Of a DNA stretch of 64,000 bases, positions 38,603 to 49,046 are shown one piece after another. How positions within the stretch are numbered: position 1 is the first letter of the stretch; every line of letters begins with the position of its first letter. This DNA is from Chondrosia reniformis. Lineage: Eukaryota > Porifera > Demospongiae > Chondrillida > Chondrillidae. The notes beneath the pieces were generated by a model. It worked only from the letters and a program-made list of their open reading frames with translations, had not been told where the DNA came from and ran no database searches. The stretch covers positions 3,064,001-3,128,000 of the forward strand of contig OX359199.1 of assembly GCA_947172415.1 (NCBI GenBank), read 5' to 3'. Both the position numbers and the translations under genes were made by a program.

Positions 38603-40246
38603 TTATATGTGTACATTCTAGTTATCCTTACTAGTTCTATGTGCAAGGTGTATGTACGAGTTGTATGTACTAGTTGTAGGTACTAGTGGTTATCACTAGT
38701 TATAGGTAACAGTTATATGTACTAGTTGTAGGTTCTAGTTTTAAATACCAATTGAATATTTTAGTTGTGTGTACTTGTAATATGTACTGGGTGTGTGTAC
38801 TAGTTATATGTACTAGTTGTCTGCCCTAGTTTTATGTACTAGTTGCATACACTAGTTATGTACTATTTGTATGTACTAGTTGAATGTACTAGTTGTATTT
38901 GCTGGTTGTATTTACTAATTGTGTACTAGTTGTAAATACTAGTTATATGTACTATTTATATGCACTAGTTATATGTGTATGTTCTAGTTATATGTACTAC
39001 TTGTATGTAAAAGTTGTATGTACTAGTTGTATTTACTAGTTGTATGTACTAGTTGTATGTACTAGTTGTATTTACAAGTTGTATGTACTAATTGTATAGA
39101 TGTACTAGTTCTTGGTATTAGCTATTTGTACTATTTGTACGTATTCGTAATATGTACTAGTTGTATGTACTAGTTGTATGTACCAGTTTCATATACTGGT
39201 TGTATGTATTAGTTGCTTGTACTAGTTGTATGTACTATTTAAATGTACAAGTGATATGTGAATGTTGTAGTTATCTTTACTAGTTCTATGTACAAGTTGT
39301 ATGTACGACTTGTATGTACTAGTAGTAGGCACTAGTTATATGTACTAGTTGTATGTACTAGGTGTTAGTACTAGTTGTATGGACTAGTTGTATGAACTAA
39401 TTACATGTACTACTTATATGTACTAGTTCTATGTAGTTTGTATATGGACTAGTTTTATGTAATAGTTAAATGTACTAGTTGTAAGTACTACTTGTATACA
39501 CTAGCTGTATGTACGGGTTGTATGTACTAGTTCTATGTAGTACTTGTATGTACTAGTTGTATGCATTAGTTGTATGTCCCAATTGTATGTACTAGTTGTA
39601 TATACTAGTTCTATGAATATACTAGCTGTATCTAGTGGGTGTATGTACTAGTTGTCCATACAAGTTCTAATTACAATTTTGACGTTCTAGGTGTATGAAC
39701 TGGTTTTATGTACTAGTGTGTATACTAGATACACGTACTAATTGTATGTGCTAGCTTTATAAAATAGTTATGTACTAGTAGTGTGTTCTAGTTATATGTA
39801 CTAGTTGTATGTACTAGTTGTATGTATTAGTTGTATGTACTATTTATATGTACAAGTTATATGTGTATGTCCTAGTTATCTGTACTAGTTTAATGTACAA
39901 GTTGTAGGTAATAGTTATACGTACTAGTTGTATGAACTAGTTATATGTACTTGGTGTACGTATTTGTTGTATGTTTTAGTTGTAAATACTAGTCATAATG
40001 AACCAGTTACATGTACTATTTGTATGCACTGGTTGTTTGTTCTAGACATATGTTCTAGTTGTATGGACTAGTGTATGTACTGGTTATATGTACTAGTTGT
40101 ATGTACTAGTTGTATGTACTAGTTGTATGAACTAGTTATATGTATTACTTGTATGTACTAGTTGTAGGTACTAGTTGTAAATACCTTATGTATATTCTAG
40201 TTGTTTGTACTTCTAATATGTACTGGCTCTATGTACTAGTTATATG
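38603..40246 (-). repeat. 13-bp satellite
   Basis: The first part repeats 37,161-37,680; 39,110-40,080 repeats 34,660-35,650 almost base for base. It ends at the 3' terminus of the minus-strand PLE. Confidence 0.93.
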
Positions 40247-42230
40247 AAAAATCTAAGATACCATTTTCCTGCATGTTATATGCCTATTCTGTAAAAAGAG
40301 CCTATAGGGGAACTAAACCTAAAGAGAGCTTTAGATGAAGATACAGTAGTCTTTTCTTCCTTCTTATCCCTTCTTTCATCTTCTTCTCCACTGGGTCAGA
40401 CAGCCGATTCTGGGAATTCCACCCTTAATCCGTGATCCTGGGAGTCTTTGTCTTTTTCTTTATCTTGATCTTCTGTGAATCCTTGGCTCACTATGCTAAA
40501 TCTAGGGGCCTTATATACACTATTTTGGCGCCAAAAGTTAAATAAGGTGTTAACTAAGACACATGATGAAATTTAATTTTATGAAAGGAATGTAGGTCCA
40601 ATTAACTTTTATGAATTAATTATAAATCTAATAGTAATCCTGCTTGTACAGGTAAAACAGACTCAGCATAACTATAGACACAAGTAGGACATATTACGTA
40701 AGTCTACCCTTAGGTCTTCTAGTAGTAACATTTCTTTGGGGGTGGGGTAACACAATATGGGGTAACACAAGACAGTCCTTAAGCATACTAGCTACTTTTT
40801 GCTTATACTTGATTCTAACTAGAGGCTGCCGGGATAGGAAGGTTTTAAAGGTTGATTTTAGCTTAAAGTATTTTTAACCCTGCTTAATAAGCCTACTACA
40901 TAACTGCAAACTTTTAGCCTGAAAACTGGAGAAGTCACTACATATTCTGGAATGCCTAATTAGTTGTGAAATAAAGACACCTTAGGCTGGGGTATTAGGA
41001 ATATTACTATCTAAATGGGGGAAATTTACTATATCAAAGTTAAAGTCCTCTCGCTTATCATATACTTTAGTGATAAATTGATTGTTAGTAATGGTTATAT
41101 CTAAGTCTAAAAAGGGGGATTTTTTAGGGCTGGTATTTGTCTTTTTAAGAATAAGTTCTTTGGGGTAAATATCACTAATTGACAGTTCAAAATCCTTGTT
41201 GTTAATACATAAAAGGTCATCAATATACCTATAAGTATTGGAAAATTTAATAGCTAGGGTGATGTTATCCTTAAGTAGACCTTTCATAAACTCATACTCA
41301 TAGGCAAACAGAAAAAGATTAGCAACTACAAGGGCACAGTCAGTACCCATAGGGATACCTACACATTGCTTAAATACAGAACCGTCTACACATACATAAA
41401 TGTTGTTAATAAGGTAATTAAAGAGCTCTACTAAATGAATAGCTGTGACTGCTTTATTGGAGGCATTGTTAGACCAAAAGGCTTTATCCTGACAGACTTC
41501 TATATATTGGGACTTTCTACAGGTATAGGCACTATGAATTAGGTTAGTAATCTTATCTTTTAGTAGATTATGGGGGATCGCTGTATATAATGTAGAAAAG
41601 GCAAAACTAGCTAGCTGGGTTTTTCTAGTGGGTATAGACCTAAGACTATCTAAGACTTCTAGTGAGTTTTCTACTATCCAAAAGGCATTAACACCAGTAT
41701 TCCTATATATACCTAGGAAGTATTCTCTAAAATGTTTGAGAATTAGTCTGAGTGCCGAATTTAGAAATCTAGAAAGGGGTTTGGTAGTACATTTGTGAGA
41801 GGCGGCTATGAATCTGTAGCTGTAAGGGTTCTTATGTAGCTTAGGCATCCAGTAAAAAGAGGGAAGGTTACACCAGTCTGGTTTAGGTTCTAAGTTCTCT
41901 AGTTTTAAGATATCTATGTGTTTCCTAATTAACTGTTGTGGTTCTACTGTACATTTAGCATAAGTGGAGGTACTGCCTAGTTCTTCATTAATAATTTGTC
42001 TATAGTAGGACTTACATGTAAAAATTATATTATTAGAGGCCTTATCGGCAGGGGCAATAACATACTTATCATGTAGGTCTGCTAAGAATTTCTTAATTTT
42101 AGGGCAAGTAAGGGTCTTCTTGGCTACTGAGGATTTGGTATACGATTTAGACAGCTTAGAGATCCTATCATTAATTTTCTTAAGTACAGCAGATCCTCAT
42201 GGAGCTCTACCGTTTCCATAGCCTTGCATA
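40247..42230 (-). mobile_element. Second Penelope-like lineage, 5'-truncated
   Basis: The minus strand carries a reverse transcriptase frame (40,982-42,196) followed by about 730 bp of 3' sequence ending at AAAAATCTAAG (40,247). The 3' end recurs at 14,888 and 57,117, fixing that boundary. The upstream side is cut where satellite resumes. No GIY-YIG domain is seen. The 3' region holds a perfect 14-bp palindrome TTTTGGCGCCAAAA at 40,523-40,536. The element is incomplete. Confidence 0.72.
40982..42196 (-). pseudogene. Divergent Penelope-type reverse transcriptase
   Basis: Roughly 400 codons. APADKASNNIIFTCKSYY is the PLE N-terminal block, MPKLHKNPYSYRFIAAS the finger motif, FSTLYTAIPH motif A, CVGIPMGTDCA motif B, YRYIDDLLCINN motif C (YIDD) and SPFLDLDI the next conserved strand. 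The frame ends soon after PHLDSNIPNTPA, where animal relatives normally continue. It differs from the GIY-YIG PLE at 22-24 kb in every motif and so is a separate lineage. Its start is missing. Confidence 0.78.
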
Positions 42231-42606
42231 TGTACTAGTTGTCTGCCCTAGTTTTCTGTACTAGTTGCATATACTAGTTATGTACTAGTTGAATCTACTA
42301 GTTGTATGTACTAGTTGTATGTACTAGTTGTATGTACTAGTTGTATGTACTAGTTGTAACTACTAGTTGTATGTACTAGTTGTATCTACTAGTTGTATGT
42401 ACTAGTTGTATGTACTAGTTTTATGTACTATTTTTATATACTAGTTATATATACTATTTATATGCACTAATTATATGTGTATGCTCTAGTTATATGACTA
42501 CTTGTATGTAAAAGTTGTATGTACTAGTTGTATTTACTACTTGTATGTGCTAGCTTTATGTACTAGTTGCATATACTAATTGTATGTACTAGTTGTAGGT
42601 ATTATT
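42231..42606 (-). repeat. 13-bp satellite, unusually regular
   Basis: Around 42,290-42,420 many consecutive monomers are exact copies of TAGTTGTATGTAC, more homogeneous than elsewhere, suggesting recent local expansion. Confidence 0.92.
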
Positions 42607-42925
42607 AGGGGCTGCCACAGGCAGCCTCCTATATTGTTTTCATAACGCAATTTTTGTATGGCTTCATGTTACGGATATATATATATATATAATACGAATT
42701 AATATGCAACTATTATAACACTTATTTTATACGTCGTTATATGTATAATACGAGTTCATACAAAACTATTGTAACACCTAATTTATACGTCAATACATCG
42801 TTTTTGCAAATGGCGGACTTCCTGAAGCTGAAGCTTTTCTATCATGTTCAGGACGCTTAAGCTTCCAAAATCGTTTGGAATACCAGTAGATAACCATATT
42901 GAAGTCCAACGAAGGGGCCAAGTAC
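42607..42925 (+). mobile_element. Non-autonomous hairpin-ended element (copy 2, 5' part)
   Basis: The 5' hairpin (arms GGCTGCC / GGCAGCC, 42,610-42,626), TATATTGTTTTCAT, a (TA)n tract and the ACATCGTTTTTGCAAATGG block match copies at 10,400 and 57,941. An internal segment of about 60 bp is duplicated (two ATACGA...CAAC blocks). Similarity stops near CCAACGAAGG at 42,925; the 3' palindromic module is missing. Confidence 0.65.
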
Positions 42926-43144
42926 TTTCAGTTAGAAGCGCAATGAAGAAAGACAAGTAAGTTTGGTCAATATCTATGAATCCTCTTTTGATTTAAGTAA
43001 ATACTGTAATACTAGGCCTGTGTCAGTCTAGAAAGACGTTCTAATGTCTACGATCTGTGTAACCTCTGTCAGTGCTAAGTTGTTATTGTAATTCTACCTG
43101 TACAGCCCGTAGGACTGATTTTGTAAACATTTTGAAGAAAGACG
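42926..43144. other. Unassigned sequence before the minisatellite
   Basis: No gene, repeat or known element was recognised here. It joins the truncated hairpin-ended element to the 45-bp repeat array. Confidence 0.5.
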
Positions 43145-44030
43145 TTCTCTGTGTGTCTAAATTTGAACGAATGCAGCCTGGTAGAGCTATTCCACGTATG
43201 TCTGAGAGTTGTACAAGTGTAGCTTAGCACAGGCGTTCTACCTGTGTTTACAGTTGTACGAGTATAGCTTAGTAGAGCCTGACAGAGGCGTTCTAAGTGT
43301 ATCTAAAGTTGTATGGGTGTAGTTTGACAGAAGTGTTCTTCGTGTGTCTAAGTTTGTACAAGTGTAGCTTAGCAGAGGCGTTCTACGTGTGTCTAAAGTT
43401 GTACTTAGCAGAGGCGTTCTACGTACGTGTGTCTAGAGTTGTATATGTGTAGCTTGAAAGAGGTGTTCTTAGTGTATCTAAAAAGTTGTAGGAATGTAGC
43501 TTGACAGGGGCGTTCTAAGTCTGTCTGAAGTTGTTCGAGTGTATAGCTTAGCAGAGGGGTTCTAAGTGTGTCTAAGGTTGTTCGAGTGTAGCTTAGCAGA
43601 GGCACTCTAAGTCTGTCTAAAGTTGTTCGAGTGTATAGCTTAGCAGAGGGGTTCTAAGCGTGTCTAAAGTTGTACGAGTGTAGCTTAGCAGAGGGGTTCT
43701 ACGTGTGTTTAAAGTTGTTCGAGTGTGACTTGACAGAGGCGTTCTAAGTGTGTCTAAAGTTGTTCGAGTGTAACTTGACAGAGGCGTTCTAAGTCTGTCT
43801 AAAGTTGTTCGAGTATAGCTTAGCAGAGGGGTTCTAGGTGTGTCCAGAATTGTATGAGTGTAGCTTAGAAAAGGAGTTCTAAGTGTGTCTAAAGGTTATG
43901 AGTGTAGCTAACTTTGCTGAGGAGTTTAAGTCTATCTAAGTTGTATGATTGTAGCCTGACAGAAGTGTTCTACGTGTGTCTAAGGTTGTACAAGTGTAGC
44001 ATAGCAGAGGCATTCTACCTGTGTCTGATG
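43145..44030. repeat. Minisatellite, unit about 45-47 bp
   Basis: Some eighteen degenerate copies of a unit containing AAGTTGTTCGAGTGTAGC, TTAGCAGAGGCGTTCTA and GTGTGTCTA. Spacing is mostly 45 bp, with 47-bp variants carrying an extra TA. It is unrelated to the 13-bp satellite. Edges are degenerate. Confidence 0.85.
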
Positions 44031-44181
44031 TTGTCTGTACTTATAGCACTACAACTGTAACTTATCTCAGTGTACAAATTGTGTAGGCGATCTTCGTCTT
44101 TACTCAACCCTTTTTTAATCGCATGTGACATAAAAAGTCCTGCAATGGATAGATCTCATGTTTGTGAAAGAGAGTTGATTA
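44031..44181. other. Unassigned short segment
   Basis: No feature recognised. It ends at the left target duplication GACATTAAAC of the next insertion. Confidence 0.5.
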
Positions 44182-44191
44182 GACATTAAAC

Positions 44192-44647
44192 TTTAGAAAC
44201 AAAAGCCTTAATGGAGAACCTTGTTACTTCTTGCCTTAGTTTACTAAGGCAAGGAGTATCCGGCTTGGACAACCCTCAGTTAGTTATGTTTTCCTTTCTT
44301 TGGGTTTTTAGCCAGAAGCCTCGGCTTTGCCTCCTTCCAGCAGCAGCAGACAGATGCACGTCGGGCCAAAGTTGACTGTCATAATAGGAGGGAGTACCTC
44401 CATACACAAATCCACCCCTCGGCTAGGTTACTTTTTAACCTTTCAGTCTGAGCCTCCTAGAGGTCACGTGCCACTCTCCTCCATTCTCTTACACTATTTT
44501 GTGAGGGATCTGTCTTCAGCCACATTTCCGGTTCTAGTTCTATTCCATGGCTTCTCAGTATCAATCTGGCTTCTTCAAGACAGTCCTCCTCTGCTTTGAG
44601 CACTCCCATCCTCTTGTCAGCTCGGAACCACAGCCTCCAATTCCCAC
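44192..44647 (-). mobile_element. Internally deleted RLE LINE copy with target duplication
   Basis: On the minus strand, 44,193-44,416 matches the LINE tail and endonuclease end (about 17,375-17,600), and 44,417-44,605 matches about 16,384-16,575. The roughly 800 bp between, covering the knuckle and endonuclease core, are missing. The final 40 bases (44,606-44,647) are not in the long copy. It is flanked by GACATTAAAC at 44,182-44,191 and 44,648-44,657, so it inserted as a unit. This looks like a short non-autonomous derivative that kept the 3' end needed for LINE recognition. Confidence 0.82.
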
Positions 44648-44657
44648 GACATTAAAC

Positions 44658-46060
44658 ATTAAACAACCTTAAAATTAATATTGGTTAATCGTCTTGACTA
44701 TCTTTTATTTTCCCGAATCAGGTTAATTAATGAATAATTAATTACATAAACAATGCATATAAATGTTTATAGTTCTACTGAAAGAAAATGTTCCCGCCTT
44801 CAGAAACATTTATTAAATGGAACGTATAAAGGCAAAAAAGAGAAAAATTATTAAATTTTTTACATATATTATACATTCAACTGTTGGCATGTTGTTTACC
44901 ATTGAACCCTTACCCCTTCTACCCACATTGCTTTTGGGGAGTTGCATCTTTTTCACCTCCCCCTGAAGCCAAAGTTGTAGAACCTACATCTCTACTAAAG
45001 TCTTACAGTACATTTAGGCTGTAAGTTTACTTCTAACTTAAATTAGACTTCCGTGTTTACAAACATGACAGTATTTGTTTATAAACTGTTTATAATAAAC
45101 ACTGTAATGTTTGTATCATCTATTGATAATCATGCTAAGCAGTCATAAGAAGCGTACGCCAAAGACAAAGACGGCGCCTGCCAAATAAATACACTAGTCT
45201 TTTGCGCTCTGAAAGCCCTATTTTTTAGGCATATTACATAATATCCATAATTATGTCAGGCGCCAGGAATCATCCCAGAACAGTGAACATGGAAAAAACA
45301 ATAAGAAAGGCTGCACAGAACACAAGCCAACTTAGCCATCATTGATTTGTAAAGTGACAATATTGTATGTGTGAGTTTTATTGATAATTATGCGAGGCAA
45401 TAACTGGGCGCACGAATTTCTATTGCACTATTTAATAGCTGTATTTATAAAAATGGGCAACACTAACTTCAAGCACGTCGCAATGAATTACTTCTTCAAG
45501 CGTTGATACTGAACGTGTTTGTGGAAGAATCAGCGACAACGGAAATAATGTTGAAGTGGCCATTTTTGAGTAAGTCAAAATCATCACTTCTGTTAACTAT
45601 ATAATAGTTATTATTAGTTCAGAATTGTGCCTTCATGTGATTCTAGAAGACTATGGGTGGGGCAGTTGTCTAGAGGTGGTGGGTGGGGCAGCTAGCTGCT
45701 CAAGGGGTGGCGCTAATCTTGATAGACAAGATCGAATACATATAAAAAGGGCTAATGTGTTTAGAGGCCAAATTTTCGAAAATCTCACTAATTTTTCACA
45801 TGCTAACAATTGTATCTTTATCTTTAAGTTGTTCTATGCTGTGTGACTGGGTGTTCTTTTGTATATATATTAGCTGCCTTTCTATTCTTTATTCCAGGCT
45901 ATAGATGTCTGAACCATGAACAATACATAGTATGTATGCACTCTAACACCACTCCATTTGCATACATCTCACATGAACACACTGTCATGATAGGCACTAT
46001 CTACAAACATAATTACACTCAGTCTGTCATTTCTTGGCTCTGTTTCTGGAGTCAAAGTAA
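44658..46060. other. AT-rich sequence with no recognised gene, upstream of the Helitron
   Basis: About 1.4 kb without satellite and without a convincing coding frame; the open frame at 45,625-45,846 has no recognisable features. It includes a GGCGCCTG / CAGGCGCC inverted pair (about 45,173 and 45,255). Two loosely similar blocks around ATTGATAAT (about 45,122 and 45,381) may be an old duplication. Part of it may be the 5' leader of the Helitron, whose 5' end I could not locate. Confidence 0.5.
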
Positions 46061-46272
46061 ATCACCCTGTGGCTGGAGTCGATTACCCTGTGGCTGGGGT
46101 TGCTCACCCTGTGGCTGGGGTCAATTACCCTGTGGCTGGGGTTGCACACCCTGTGGCTGGGGTCAATTACCCTGTGGCTAGGGTTGCCAACCCTGTGACT
46201 GGGGTTACTCACCCTGTGACTGGGGTCCTGGACTTAGCTGCCGGGGTCCTGCACCCTCATTCTGTGGTCACT
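46061..46272. repeat. 21-bp minisatellite upstream of the Helitron coding region
   Basis: About eight copies of ACCCTGTGGCTGGGGT plus five variable bases; alternate copies carry CAATT and TGCTC/TGCAC, giving a 42-bp higher-order unit. The last copies are degenerate. The 21-bp period leaves several frames open, producing apparent proteins with 7-residue repeats that I do not treat as genes. Confidence 0.88.
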
Positions 46273-46472
46273 CACACTGTATCTGGAATGGATTGTCTTG
46301 TGTTTGGTAATCTGAAATATGTACTTCTACTTACAGTATGATCCATGAAATAAAAATGTACACTGACCTTAATGAAATGAACCTTGATGGTTTCACAATC
46401 CTTATGTGAGTAACATATGAGCCTTGCCATGGTCATATTACAACTAATTCCTTGGAGTACCATGACATTCCA

Positions 46473-47399
46473 ATGAAGCATTATCATTTGGTTTTTGTAT
46501 TGCACAAGAATATGTGCATCCATCAACGAAAACAATGGGTCAGGTGTACTTTGCATCACCTGCTACGCAGAAGGCGCTACTGTAAGGGCAACTTTCGCTT
46601 AGCTTGTTCATTAAGTATACTGCTATTGCTGGGTAGAGATGTTGAACTGAACCCAGGCCCACGTCAGAATGAGATACATGATGAACTGACAATGCCTACA
46701 TCAGCTGTTAATCCAGTTATGGACCAAACTGGAATTGGCAGTCAAGAATACATGGACAGTGCAATAAAGAAATGTTCTACACTGGCCATGCTGTCAGCAT
46801 GTCAGAGAAAGCGGCTAGATGCTGAAACAGTTGAAGAGCACCGTATAAGATTATTAATAATGTCAGAGAACCAGAGACTGCGGCTGCAATATGAGACTGA
46901 GAAGCAAGGTGCTGTGAGGCTTGCTGCACTCACTGAAAATAACAGGAAATGGCTGTACTCAGAAACCAAGGAAAATCGTGCAACAAGACTTGCCACCCTC
47001 TCTGAAAATCAGAGTAAGAGGTTGCATTCAGAAAGCAATGAAGATCGTGCTGCAAGACTTGCCACCCTCTCTGAAAATCAGAGTAAGAGGCTGCAGTCAG
47101 AAAGCAGTGCAGATGGTGCTGCAAGACTTACCACCCTCTCTGAAAATCAGAGTAAGAGGTTGCAGTCAGAAAGCGATGAAGATCGTGCTGCAAGACTTGC
47201 CACCCTCTCTGAAAATCAGAGTAAGAGGTTGCAGTCGGAAAGCAATGAAGATCGTGCTGAAAGACTTGGTACCCTCTCTGAAAATCAGAGTAAGAGGTTG
47301 CAGTCTGAATCGACTAAAAAACAGGAGTCAAGACTGAGCAGCAGTAACAAATTTAAGAAAACAAGATTGATTAATGAATCTAAACAAAAAATACTCTAA
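46473..47399 (+). CDS. Helitron ORF, N-terminal part: 2A peptide plus eight 23-residue repeats
   Basis: I take ATG at 46,473 (MKHYHLVFVL) as the likeliest start; another ATG follows at about 46,512. A basic stretch leads to the hydrophobic LACSLSILLLLGRDVELNPGP, a class of 2A ribosome-skipping signal. After it, eight repeats of exactly 69 bp/23 residues run from 46,788 to 47,339, with core TLSENQSKRL and RAARLA. Length and arginine-rich pattern recall the STPR (23-residue) DNA-binding repeat, though that is inference. The frame ends at 47,399 only because of a shift near 47,390 (an A-rich run); the neighbouring frame continues with LRLEREKEQARLRMQAW into the next segment. It probably forms one polyprotein with what follows. 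Confidence 0.75.
   Translation: MKHYHLVFVLHKNMCIHQRKQWVRCTLHHLLRRRRYCKGNFRLACSLSILLLLGRDVELNPGPRQNEIHDELTMPTSAVNPVMDQTGIGSQEYMDSAIKKCSTLAMLSACQRKRLDAETVEEHRIRLLIMSENQRLRLQYETEKQGAVRLAALTENNRKWLYSETKENRATRLATLSENQSKRLHSESNEDRAARLATLSENQSKRLQSESSADGAARLTTLSENQSKRLQSESDEDRAARLATLSENQSKRLQSESNEDRAERLGTLSENQSKRLQSESTKKQESRLSSSNKFKKTRLINESKQKIL
46638..46661 (+). other. 2A ribosome-skipping signal (DVELNPGP)
   Basis: The codons read D-V-E-L-N-P-G-P, matching the invariant D-[VI]-E-x-N-P-G-P of 2A sequences, with a leucine-rich stretch directly upstream as in the 2As of animal retroelements and sea-urchin proteins. Skipping would fall between Gly (46,656-46,658) and Pro (46,659-46,661), releasing an upstream peptide of about 60 residues with a hydrophobic C-terminal part. 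Confidence 0.8.
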
Positions 47400-47434
47400 G
47401 ACTGGAGAGAGAAAAAGAGCAAGCAAGATTAAGA

Positions 47435-48439
47435 ATGCAAGCATGGAGGAGGCAAAAACATAACTCACAAGGAGAAATAACCAGTAGTGTGCCATGTACT
47501 AGCATTGTTTCAAATACCAAGGTAAATGTGACCCACATTAGTTCAATTTATGAATCCACTGATGGGTTGGAGAGTGACAGTTTGAAGGAAGTTCAAAGAG
47601 AATCAACCCAAAGTGATGATTCAGTCATGGATGATACTGGTAAGGAAAATCTTATCAGCCAAAAGTCTGAAGAGGTGGACATGGAAGTGGGTGGAAGTGT
47701 AATTGAGTCTGGTGTTGTTACAGCATCTGCTGTGCAAGTACCAAGACTTGAGATTTCAATACCATCAAAACAAGCTTTAAAGTTGAAAAATAACTTACAT
47801 AAATTTGAAAAAGCAATTCTTAAGGGGCCGACCCATAAGTGTTTTTCATGTGAAAGGTCGTGCTCTGACCAGTTGGGTGCCCTTTACAGCTGCGATGTGG
47901 CAAATGATCTACTTGCTGTGGTGAATGAATCAGTTCAAGAAAGTATAGAAAGTGTTTGGTTGTGTAACAAGTGCAAGAGTACTATGGAAAGAAAGAAAAT
48001 TCCAGCAGGATCACAGATTAATAAAATGAAAGTACCAGAGGTCCCTTCAGTGTTCATTGGACTAAACACATTAGAGCAGCGTTTGATTTCAAAGGCTACT
48101 GTTTTCATGAAAATGACCAATTTGCCAAGGGGTGGACAAAGGGCTGTTAGAGGTCAGGTAATCAATTTTCCCTCTAATGTTGACTGTGTCATTTCAGAGC
48201 TTAATCGTTTACCCAGTGGTGAAGATATTCTTTACATTCAGCAGCCAGACTCTATTGGAAGTAAACCAAATGGCTCTGTCCCTGATACAATTTACCATAT
48301 CTGTCGATACTCCAATGTGATGCAAGCTCTGAAATGGTTAGAGCAACATAACCCCTTGTATGGTGACATCACCATCACTAAGATGTCAGAAGACATGTTC
48401 AACCATAAAGAAGAAAAGTCACTGACGGTGAAAATGTGA
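47435..48439 (+). CDS. Helitron ORF, cysteine-pair and DUF6570-like segment
   Basis: This segment continues the N-terminal frame after a one-base shift. An acidic, serine-rich linker (about residues 30-105) precedes HKCFSCERSC, a later YSC and VWLCNKCKS, which together look like a zinc-binding cluster. Then comes VPEVPSVFIGLNTLEQRLIS, and after it MTNLPRGGQRAVRGQVINFP, the pattern of the DUF6570 region found upstream of the Rep domain in animal Helitrons. It ends with HNPLYGDITI. The apparent stop at 48,437-48,439 results from a shift; the other frame continues VTDGENVNEDILEMDE. Confidence 0.72.
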   Translation: MQAWRRQKHNSQGEITSSVPCTSIVSNTKVNVTHISSIYESTDGLESDSLKEVQRESTQSDDSVMDDTGKENLISQKSEEVDMEVGGSVIESGVVTASAVQVPRLEISIPSKQALKLKNNLHKFEKAILKGPTHKCFSCERSCSDQLGALYSCDVANDLLAVVNESVQESIESVWLCNKCKSTMERKKIPAGSQINKMKVPEVPSVFIGLNTLEQRLISKATVFMKMTNLPRGGQRAVRGQVINFPSNVDCVISELNRLPSGEDILYIQQPDSIGSKPNGSVPDTIYHICRYSNVMQALKWLEQHNPLYGDITITKMSEDMFNHKEEKSLTVKM

Positions 48440-48584
48440 ATGAAGATATTTTAGAAATGGATGAAACATGAATTGTTAGGTTGGATGCTCTCCAGCCCGT
48501 TGGAGACGCTGTTGACTTGATACAAAGTAGGTATACCAATAGAACAACAGATACATAAGTTACAGAGTAACAACCACACCACTA

Positions 48585-49046
48585 AGTATATTTGAGAATC
48601 AAAATGATTTAGAAGTATTGGCTTTTCCGACCCTTTACCCCAATGGTGAAACTGGTTTTGGCACCATCAGAGAAGTCAAAGTTACACCTCTAGAATATTT
48701 TCAAAGAAGAATGCTTAGTGCTGACTCAAGATGGGCATGTCATCCTGCTTATATCTTTTGGGCCTGTAACATTGTAGAAGCCCTGAAGTTGCAGAGCAGC
48801 ATTTCCATTGCTATGAGGATGCGATCATTCAGAATAGGCCACTGTGAGAAGTCTAACAAGGAAACCAATGAGAAGGAGCTATCCACAGCTGGTTTGCTGC
48901 TAGGATGCCTGGAAAATAACCCTTACTTGCGTGAAAATTGTTATAGCTTTATGAGAGATATTCGTGGCACAAAGGCTTATTGGAACTCAGTAAAGATCCA
49001 GCTATTTGCTAGGTCCTCCCACATTCTTTGTCACACTGAGTGCTGA
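48585..49046 (+). CDS. Helitron-like N domain
   Basis: The frame opens in ENQNDLEVLAFPTLYPNGE and continues with GFGTIREVKVTPLEYFQRRM, then SRWACHPAYIFWACNIVEAL. 'FP.L.P.G.GG' followed by 'R.ML..D.R....P.Y.F' is the signature of the Helitron-like N domain that precedes the Rep catalytic core. The frame shifts near 49,010: the true continuation (LGPPTFFVTLSADD) is in the next frame. It is not a separate gene. Confidence 0.8.
   Translation, partial: SIFENQNDLEVLAFPTLYPNGETGFGTIREVKVTPLEYFQRRMLSADSRWACHPAYIFWACNIVEALKLQSSISIAMRMRSFRIGHCEKSNKETNEKELSTAGLLLGCLENNPYLRENCYSFMRDIRGTKAYWNSVKIQLFARSSHILCHTEC

Noticed and set aside
46069-46341. Repeat protein with a 7-residue HPVAGVN-like pattern
   Set aside because: Produced by the 21-bp minisatellite, which is open in several frames on both strands; no start context or domain.
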